NCBI GenBank assembly: GCA_037447655.1
Contig: JBBHKE010000956.1
Span: forward strand, 171,769 to 235,768
Length of the DNA: 64,000 nt
Source of the DNA: Zygnema cylindricum
Lineage: Eukaryota > Streptophyta > Zygnematophyceae > Zygnematales > Zygnemataceae
Direction of reading: 5' to 3'
Numbering within the stretch: the first letter of the stretch is position 1; each line of letters opens with the position of its first letter. This document shows, piece by piece, positions 56,001 through 64,000 of this stretch. The notes beneath the pieces were generated by a model. The model was not told where the DNA came from, made no database searches, and saw nothing but the letters and a program-made list of their open reading frames with translations. A program made the translations under genes and the position numbers.

Positions 56001-59000
56001 TCCAGAATACTTCTTCAGGACCGCTTGTAGGGCCTGCGAGCGTTGGGCTCGGTTGCCAGTCATGGTCATGTCCTGTGCAAGAACAGTTCATCTTGAAAGC
56101 TATATCAGAAGCTGTCTGTAAGTATGAATGACAAGAAAAACTGTTGTTGAATCTCAACCTTCTAAAAAGCCAAAGCCAAGTAACACTAATGTTGAATATC
56201 ATTAATGATTTACCAAGGGTGAGAATATTGATTCTACTCCCCAAGCTTGGGAAAGCCAAGTTGAAGATACTTGAATGTTGACTCTCAGCCTTAAGAAGGC
56301 CTTAAGCTGAGTGAAGTTTATTTTGAATATCTGCCTTAATCAGTTGAATCAAAGACTTTTCCTTGAATCTCAACCTTGGCAAAGAATTGCTGTCGACTGT
56401 CAGCCTTGGTAAAAGCAAACTGAATCAACTAATGTGAAAAGCCGGCCATGGTTTGTCCACTGCAGAAATTACCAGCCCAGCCTTGAATTTGCTTGGACTT
56501 TGCTCGGTCAATAAGTGATCGTCATTCTCAGGCTTGACAAAACCAACACTGAACAATATAAGGTCAAAAATTATCCACGGCTTTTGCCAAGAGGCAGGAC
56601 ATTGTTCACACCATATCTGACAAATCTGAGGTAATTAACTGTTGGAGTTCAGCCACGCTTTCGTGAAGACTTGACTTTCCGAAGCTGTTGATGCTCCAAA
56701 TTACGCGTAAAAAGTTTGTTATGAATTATCGACATGCTTGATATCGCAACAAATGGATGGTAATACCAATAGAAACTAGTGACGCGTATCAAGGGAAAAA
56801 CCATTGATGATCAACGCAGTAGCAAAATCAGTCTACGGTATTTGATACGAGCTTAAAAAAAAAAAAAAACTTCAGTGGATTATGCAATACAGAAAAGGTG
56901 TTATGCAGTAATCATATAGAACCTCCCAACACAACACAAACAACGGTCAAGATAAAATTTGAAATTAGCTTTTCGATGTTCAAAAGGGTTTTTCTGCAAG
57001 CCTTATAATTACAATACATATGAAAATAATGGCGGTGAAGGTTGATTGTTAGTTCTTACAAATTTACACTACTAAAATATTTATCAATACATTCTAATTA
57101 TGCAATTTCTCTGAACAGGAGCAATTTGCAGTACACCGCGAATCGTAATTAGAGTTATGTACGCTAATTCCGTCACCCCAAATTTTGACTCTATCACCAT
57201 AAATAGAGTACATTATTCTAAATTATTCTTTACATTATTTAAGGTACTTTTTGAATGAGCGTTAATAACTCTAATACAGTGTCGTTTTAAATAGTGTGGC
57301 GTACGGTCGGTGTCTGACCGTGCAAAATTGTACTTTATTAAGTAAAAAAGTACAAATAATGATTTAATACAGGCCGTTATCATGTAACTGCGTTTTAACA
57401 AACCGCGTAGTGCAAACGTCATAATGACGTGAAACTGTACGTTTTGTCAGATTCTGTACGTGTACCTAATTTACAGTAGATATATTCAGCGCCCAAATTT
57501 ACGCCCAAATTAGAGTTATTGATAAATTAGAGTAATTTTTTTTTTTTAAAAGGGTTGATTACCCAAAATAGAGTTAACAACTCTAATTATCTTTTTTCGT
57601 TTTTTTACTTTAATTCTTTCTTTACTCTAATTACGATTCGCGGTGTACTTGTAATGTGTAGTACATAAGACGTATAGCTCCTGTCCTATGCCTGATGAAT
57701 ATCTATAGACTATCGTGACAGCATCGTGTATCGTTAAAAGCAGCAGCATGACACTGTTTAAAATTTGGCGCTACACTACTGACTTGTAACATATCGCAAC
57801 ATGGCGAGGTTTTTACGATACGCAACGCATCGCTGATAAAAACACATCAGCCTCATAAATTGTTTATCAGTGCTGTAAGAAAAATACAAATCGGTAACAG
57901 GTACAATGCCACCATACTGATACAGCATAACTACTTCCATTGAATGGTCCCATCATTTGCACAACATGGCACACACATAAAATTCTGGTGACAGATATCA
58001 TAAACCATGTGCTAGAACTTACCAGCAATTCTGTGTCCGCTTTGCTGACTGCCATAAGAAGAAATCGTTCAAGCTGTTACCACACCAAATTACAATGGCG
58101 AATTCAGCAAGTGTCGCACAACCCTTACATCTACTTCCAAGTTGGAAAAAAACTTAGTCAACAATTCACAAGAAGAGATGCGACAGCGTCACTGTGCAAG
58201 ACAGATATTATCTCCTTGACACGGCTGGCACATACAGAATAGCTGGTGCTACAAAACACACTGCGAATGTGACTGAATCCGCTACTGACTGAAGCAAACA
58301 AGCCAAGAATTCAACAAGAGAAAATCCACATTCGAGACCAAGAACATGTTTGCTACATAGAAATACTCCAAAAATAAGAACCTGATCAGCATAACCCAGC
58401 TGATAGCGAGGTTTTGCATCGTCCAAGCATGCGGCAGCAAATTGTAAAAGGCCAGATAGAGTGCTGAAAGGATAGTCTATCATTAAATGATAAGCAATGG
58501 TTTGCACCTGATCTGTCGACTTTTCTCCCAGAACAAGCCTCAACCTGTCAGATATGATCCTGTAGGGGTCCTCATTGCGCTGTCACAGTAACTAACAAAG
58601 GTAGTAAGATGCATGAAATTACTTTCAGCTTCAAAACCAACATACTAGCTATTGCCTCCAGAAGCAGAAAAAAATGGCTACATTTCAAAAAGATGATCGA
58701 CCTCGAGGGACTAAATTGCTTTCTGATTTCAGTTTTATAATTCTATATTATTCATTGTTCTCTCAACTCAATATCAAGTTTTCTCTTTCAAGAGACCATG
58801 TCTGCCACACAGTCAATTTCCATACTGTCTCACTTCTTTTTTTGTTGCGTTGTAGCATTTAAAGAAACAAAATTGACAATCTGAAAACATGCATACTAAC
58901 AACTGACAGCAGGTATGCGAAACCTTCCACCTCCCAAGTTGTAGGCTCATAAGCTACAGCTGTGCTTGTGAAAAATCCAGGCACGTTCAGCCTCACCTGA

Positions 59001-61367
59001 ACCTTATAAACAATTTCCGCTGCTTCTTGGGTGATGCCCGGTAGATAAATGAATCCAAGAGCAACCACTGCAGCTACTGTGAGGACATACATGGCGGCTA
59101 CTATTAACCGTCTCTTTCTGGCAAATGCTGGAAGAGTCTGCTGGACCCGGGCCACCATTGAGTTTCCGACCACAGACAGCACAAATGTGCCCATGAAAAT
59201 CTGAAGTAGACAGACAAGCGCCAATTAAGTGTTATTAGAGCAAAAAGTTGAAGGGAGGAAGAGAGAGAAGGGCAGAGGAGAACGGAGGGTCAAAATACAG
59301 CAAGACTATTTCATAGCTATACTGGTTGAAACATGTTGTAAAATTTCAAAGAGTCTGGTTTGTCCATACAATTTTATACTCTCGACAGTCAATAGTCCAC
59401 AACAGACTTCCATGCTGATGTTGAATGCCTTAAAATAGCTGGCACCAGATTATCCATGCAATCTATCCAAAACTAAAATGATAAACAATACAAGCCTTGC
59501 CACTGGCATGCAGATGCTCAAAGTTTTCAAAAGCATAGGATATGATACATTGGCCTTGAGTAAAAGGCATAACGCGGAATGAAAAAAGGCTGAGAGTCGG
59601 GTTTTCAGCTTCCCCTTTAATTTACTGCCTGTTTAGATTCAGATAGTTTGACTCACCCCAATAAAATCACGAAGCTGATAGACTGCCAAGGCCACAGTAG
59701 ACCACACTGCAATGCGGCGAAGAATTATGCTTCTTGCAAATGACCCTGAACTAAGAATCACATAAGCTTCAGGCCTCTCGTCACTGCCATTGCCAGAGTC
59801 TGCCTTGTCTTGAACATCCACTGCTGTCTGTGCTGGTAATGAAGAGGATGGCACTGACGAGTTTACGGCAACTGGCAACTTTCCAGCTTTCCCATTGGTT
59901 GCTGCACGAAATACTGACCTCCTGCATCCTGCAGAATGTGACTGATCCCAGCCAGCTGCGATCAATTTCCGTTTTCCCAAAGTACTTGAGCAGTACTTCT
60001 GGGCACTTCGTCTAGAAGACACCAAGAATGAGCCAGCGCTTGAGGCGAGGTCCCTTGTCTCTGTGCCTCCAAACTGCCAGCCAGACGCAGATGCTGCCAA
60101 GTGATTCAATTGCAGCACAATGTGGCTGTCAACACTTAGCCGCCATTTAATAAATTACTGAGAACAAGTCACCTGAGACCATACAAAACCTAGACACAAA
60201 AAGAAGCTCCACATATCTACATAGATAGGTTGAGGCTAAAAGTTCCCATGTATGTTTCAACAAAAACTATCTATAACACCACCCGGCCGGTGACATATCC
60301 ATTTTGAACTGGTACCTAGTGCAGCATCTCTCAAAGAAATGTATCTAGTCACGTTAAAAAGGCTTCAAATACCTTCAGAACTTCGAGAATCTCAAAAGCT
60401 GAAATGCCAACGAACATATTGCACACATAAACCAAACACAGAGTCGAATTGCAACATCTCGGAAATGGTATTAAACCCCTGCATAAGTTGTTTAACTGAC
60501 AGTGGTCATGAAGTATAGAGACACAGTTTAAGAAGCTGAATCAGCTTGTCATTCAAAGGTTCGATTCCTCATCATGTGTATGGAAAAAAACTGAAAAACA
60601 CTACTTTTCAACTGCCAGTAGAAGATTGCTCGAGGATTCGGAAATAGTAACCTCATCAAACATGGTGATGTTAAGGTGTGAAAAAATGCATTTCCAAGGA
60701 AGGCAGCAAAAAACAAATTGACGCTCCATCATCAACACATGCATTTGAATGAGCACGCGCAAGGTTAACAAATAAATCACGCAATAAATTTAGCAGATTT
60801 TGATGATCTTACATTTCTGCCTCACTGTCCTTGACTATAGGATTCCAGCGGAATATAGCAAAAGAAAGTGCTCATATGCCAGGCGCTTCTTGAATCTATC
60901 CATTCATGCACCTTGAATCAACAAGAAGAAGTTCATGAACATCAGAGTCTCTCAAACCGCCTGCCAGGAAAAACTTTCCAGGACAGCTGCTTGCAAGGAA
61001 AACCTACCTGAAGAGAAAAAGCTTTGACTGTTATTGAAGTTCGATGATTTGAGCAGCAGCTTCTTTGATTATTTTCAGTTCTACAGCTGCCTCGTGAACA
61101 CAATATGCGCTTTCTGAAACCATCATCTTGTTGATGCAGATGAAAACACCCATAGCTTGTCATGCTCCGAAATATGTCTGCAGAAGCAGATGTGTTCAAA
61201 AACTGGCAGCATTGTATGGAGCTCACTTGACTAAGCTTAGATCGTCTCCAACCTTGTGTCTCTACTTCCTTGCCGATTACTTGGTCGGCATGGCCACAGC
61301 CATTCCCTGTCACTGCAGATTCCGATAAGTTAACTTTGCAATTTAATTGCTGAAATGAAGTCGCCAT
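53076..61367 (-). CDS. AI-2E/PerM-family membrane protein, predicted plastid-targeted, ten exons
   Basis: Exons: 61227-61367 (tentative), 59657-60073, 58997-59200, 58508-58579, 58023-58073, 55944-56072, 55431-55550, 54437-54645, 53811-53902 and 53076-53242. They join in phase to 534 codons including TGA, all with GT-AG introns. The N-terminal ~120 residues are Ser/Ala/Arg-rich without conserved domain, consistent with a transit peptide. Then come membrane segments (RRIAVWSTVALAVYQLRDF, FMGTFVLSVVGNSMVARVQ, MYVLTVAAVVALGFIYLPG) and the family core: DSRLSVFYEEIAP-like region, GRALQAQSAIALTNNMLTA, LGPLSLAVFLCSFVPVAGVI, IHAVEAYILNPAIYS, HLKLHPIMALGVIVFAEH and GVWGLLVAVPLAVF. AI-2E/PerM proteins are multi-pass transporters or exporters of uncertain substrate; plants have a plastid-type homologue. 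No frame breaks. The weakest point is the first exon: the frame upstream of 60073 hits a stop (60157-60155), so an upstream start is needed. Confidence 0.85.
57134..57645. mobile_element. TA-flanked foldback MITE, long variant, in an AI-2E intron
   Basis: 512 bp with CACCGCGAATCGTAATTAGAG termini and TA on both sides (57132-57133, 57646-57647). Related to the three ~215-bp copies but with GCGAATCGTAATTAGAGTTA changes on both arms. Lies in the intron between 56072 and 58023 with no effect on the reading frame. Confidence 0.8.
60119..61226. other. Probable first intron of the AI-2E gene
   Basis: Bounded by a GTGAGC donor (61226-61221) and an acceptor at 60074 (or nearby AGs at 60126 and 60103). 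AT-rich with no other coding. Alternatively part could be promoter and 5' UTR if the 61227-61367 exon is wrong. Confidence 0.5.
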
Positions 61368-62097
61368 TTAGCGGGGAACAGGTGGTGCGGTTAAACTTTT
61401 GCTCATTCAACGGCACGTGTCTGAAGTCATACGGACAAGCTATAACTCATCAAAAATGGGCCAAACTCCTACCACAACCATGGCAACAGAAACATCCTAT
61501 ATCAGTCCATACAATGACTCTTAATGGAACTTCTGACGGACGTCAATAAGAAACGGCTGCCCTCGCTATGTATAAAGACTAAAAATCATTCTTCTATATC
61601 CTGTATACAACATCGTTTTCAATATGTTCTTTTGATCAAGAAGCCTGTTGAAGTATTGGCACACGTGTCTCACAGGAAGCACATCTGTGTTTACACATTC
61701 TCATTGGATGTGTCTCCGGCCCAAAAGGAAACGTGCCACCTGGAAACCTTTTTCCTGGCTGACGATTGTGGGTAGTACAAACATTTCGGTTTGTGGTTGC
61801 CCGTGACTATGGGCAGCTTACCTGAAATGTTCCAGTACAAACTTCCAGATACTCGGGCAGAAGACTAATGACAAGGCAAATGTCCATTGTGACAGGAGAG
61901 CCCTTCGTTAGTGCAAAAAGTAGACAGACACGCGAGCACTTTTCCTCCCAAAAACAAAATTCGGCCAACAGACTTCCCAAGTTTCCCGTTATCATATGAC
62001 ATACGACAGCCAAACGAATAGCTCTCGGTTACCATAGACATTTGCCCTTACCTTTGTGTTATTGTTATTAATTATCGTACGAAGTACAACAGTACAG
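61368..62097. other. Upstream region of the AI-2E gene, no other gene seen
   Basis: No recognisable coding sequence. Likely promoter/5' UTR side of the minus-strand gene. No TATA box can be assigned with confidence. Confidence 0.5.
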
Positions 62098-62099
62098 TA

Positions 62100-62315
62100 C
62101 ACCGCCAATCGTTATTAGCGTTGTGTACGCTAATTCCGTCCCACTTTTTTTTTTTTTAATTCTCAAATATAATTATCCACACTATTTAGAGAAACCCTAA
62201 TTCTCAATTAGAATAGACGATTTCTTCGAAAATTTCGAAATTCCCAATTAGCGTAAACCACGCTAATTATTCGTATACGCTAAAAAAACTTACACGCTAA
62301 TAACGATTGGCGGTG
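62100..62315. mobile_element. TA-flanked foldback MITE, copy 3
   Basis: 216 bp, very close to copy 1 at 18007 along its whole length, with TA on both sides (62098-62099, 62316-62317). High similarity to copy 1 suggests fairly recent amplification. Confidence 0.88.
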
Positions 62316-62614
62316 TAGCGTAATCTGTAAAAAAAATGAAAAAGAAAAAGCTATAATCTATAAAAGCTTGCTGGCGCTTAACCAATGTACCCTCATTTGG
62401 CGAATGAGAAGCCGACATTGTGAACAAAATGGACCATTAGAATGCGCCACGTTAACAAAATTTTGTTAGGAAACAAAAGAATATGCCATACTTGAAAAAT
62501 GCGGTATAAAAATGAAGTTCACAAAAAATCAAAAATGTATTTTACTTTTGCAAGTGGTCGAAATGTATATAAACAAATTAGAATTGAAAGTCCAATCCAG
62601 CGGAACATTTTTGG
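62316..62614. other. Intergenic spacer, nothing recognised
   Basis: AT-rich spacer between the MITE and the hAT-like fragment, with no coding sequence. Confidence 0.5.
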
Positions 62615-62880
62615 TAGTGCTTTGTATCGGTAAAAAACTTATCGCGATAACACCGATACCGATAGTTATCGGTTATCGAACGGTCAGAGGTTTCGATATA
62701 TCGGTCCAAGACCAACAAATTCCATATCAGCGATAACTTAAAAAATATATAGTATGCATACTATAGTACTTTATAATATAGTGTATTACATTATTTACAT
62801 TATATAGCGTTGCATGCCGCGTATAACAATCTTTTCCGTATCTATTTAACTGAAAATTATTACGGACAGAGCATCACGTA
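62615..62880. mobile_element. hAT-like MITE left half
   Basis: Begins TAGTGCTTTGTATCGG and follows the left half of the complete copy at 22181 (ATCGCGATAACACCG, GATAGTTATCGGTTATCGAAC, CAACAAATTCC, TACTTTATAATATA). No right terminus before the inverted repeat at 62900, which probably inserted in or deleted it. Confidence 0.7.
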
Positions 62881-62899
62881 AACGTACAAATTTAAAATA

Positions 62900-63982
62900 G
62901 GGAATTGATCATGGCAATGACTGTTTTGGTTGCGCACAGTCACTTACGTCATTTTGTCAAAAATGGTACGTTCGAAGTACACATTGGTACAAGTAAAGTA
63001 CCGTTGAGTCTAAATTTGACGATCAATCGGTTGGACAGCTTTGACTTTCAAATTACTCTTTCAACCGGTTAAACTTTTGCCGCGTTTGCGAACGTCGGCC
63101 GTCATAAAAAAATTAGCAATTCACACGGTCGGTGAACGTTTACGGTAACAAAACTGCGGCAACCACATACAAATAAAATTGTTGCAGACAGTCACTTTTT
63201 GTCGTTACGTGAGCTCCATGGTGAGAGCACATTGGAGATTAGCTTAGCCACAAAATTCAAATTTAGTCGTGTAAGCGTTACATTGAACTTAGAAGCAAAC
63301 TGAAACCAAACCTCTTTAAATTGAGGTATTGTAAGTCTTGTACGGAAATATTATAACGCACGAAACGAAATAAACTTTGTACACTATTATAAGTATAAAA
63401 AGATCCGGCGTAAAAGTATCAATTGAAATTAAATGAAAAAATGCGCGTCGTCACGCGCGACGAAATCGAGCCACACTATCTATGAATCAACATTCTTACA
63501 TTGACAGCGAAATTTCGTTTCGTGCGGTATAATATATTCATACAAGACTTACAGTACTTCAGTTTAAAAGGTTTCGTTCCAGTTTGCGTCTAAGTTCAAT
63601 GTAACGCTTACACGACTAAATTTCAATTTTGCGGCTAAGTTAATGTCCAACGTGCTCTCACCATGGAGCTCACGTAACGACAAAAAGTGACTGTCTGCAA
63701 CACTTTTATTTACACGTGGTTGCCGCAGTTTTGTTACCGTAAACGTTCGCCGGCAGTGTGAATTGGTATTTTTTTTATGACGGTCGACGTTCGCAAGCGC
63801 GGCAAAAGTTTAACCGGTTGAAACAGTAATTTGAAAGTCAAAGTTGTCCAACCGATCGACCGTCAAATTTAGACTCAACGGTACTTTACTTGTACCAATG
63901 TGTACTTCGAACGTACCATTTTTGACAAAATGATGTAAGTGACTGTGCGCAACCAAAACAGTCACTGTCATGATCAATTCCC
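62900..63982. mobile_element. 1083-bp foldback element with ~470-bp inverted arms
   Basis: Arms 62900-63371 and 63510-63982 start GGGAATTGATCATG and are near-complementary throughout, leaving a ~138-bp centre. Long terminal inverted repeats of this type are typical of TIR-MULEs or Foldback elements. Flanking 9-mers TTTAAAATA and TTCAAATAA match at six of nine sites, so a Mutator-type duplication is not proven. No transposase. Confidence 0.8.
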
Positions 63983-64000
63983 TTCAAATAATACTTTATA

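Noticed and set aside
62891-63991. 9-bp Mutator target duplication around the terminal foldback
   Set aside because: Only six of nine positions match and alternative registers are worse, so I do not assign a superfamily on this basis.

Overview
The window looks like a transposon-rich stretch of a plant (streptophyte) nuclear genome. The evidence is two intron-containing genes for plastid-targeted membrane proteins, GT-AG introns, plant-type Ty1/copia retrotransposons, and a primer-binding site that matches the plant initiator-tRNA anticodon arm. AT-rich DNA and divergent TE families would fit a bryophyte, fern, lycophyte or charophyte, but I cannot name the species. A 10-base run of N at 21087-21096 shows that this is an assembly scaffold.

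Layout. At 1.1-1.8 kb is the first exon (minus strand) of a Ycf49/DUF2499-like plastid protein; the rest of the gene runs off the left edge. A complete but decayed Ty1/copia element (B) lies at 2747-8800. At 8.8-13.3 kb are copia and hAT-like remnants, a GC-rich island and tandem repeats. At 13.3-16.7 kb (minus) is a degenerate but clear Crypton tyrosine-recombinase gene. At 17-23.5 kb are several short DNA transposons with recognisable target duplications (a TA-flanked foldback family, PIF/Harbinger-like, hAT-like). At 23.5-41.05 kb is a nest of related copia elements: C, with two solo LTRs inside its gag; D; fragments of F and H; and a young full-length element A at 33969-40389. At 44892-51077 is a second full-length, decayed relative (I). 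At 53.1-61.4 kb (minus) is a ten-exon gene for an AI-2E/PerM-family membrane protein with a predicted plastid N-terminus, with a foldback MITE in one intron. The window ends with another foldback MITE, a hAT fragment and a 1.08-kb nearly complete inverted repeat.

Most unusual content. The copia elements A, C, D, F, G and I form one clade with shared oddities. (1) The PBS matches the anticodon arm of initiator tRNA-Met, not its 3' end, which implies priming by a tRNA half. (2) The Gag frame starts exactly 20 nt before the end of U5 and reads through the PBS. (3) U3 carries an antisense tRNA-like cassette with A/B-box motifs; in A and G it is followed by TTTT and a hairpin with compensatory changes. 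(4) U3 has a tight cluster of GTAC cores upstream of a CCAAT/TATA promoter. A Crypton is also noteworthy in a plant-like genome. All element genes are broken by stops or frameshifts, so nothing here looks like an intact autonomous transposon.
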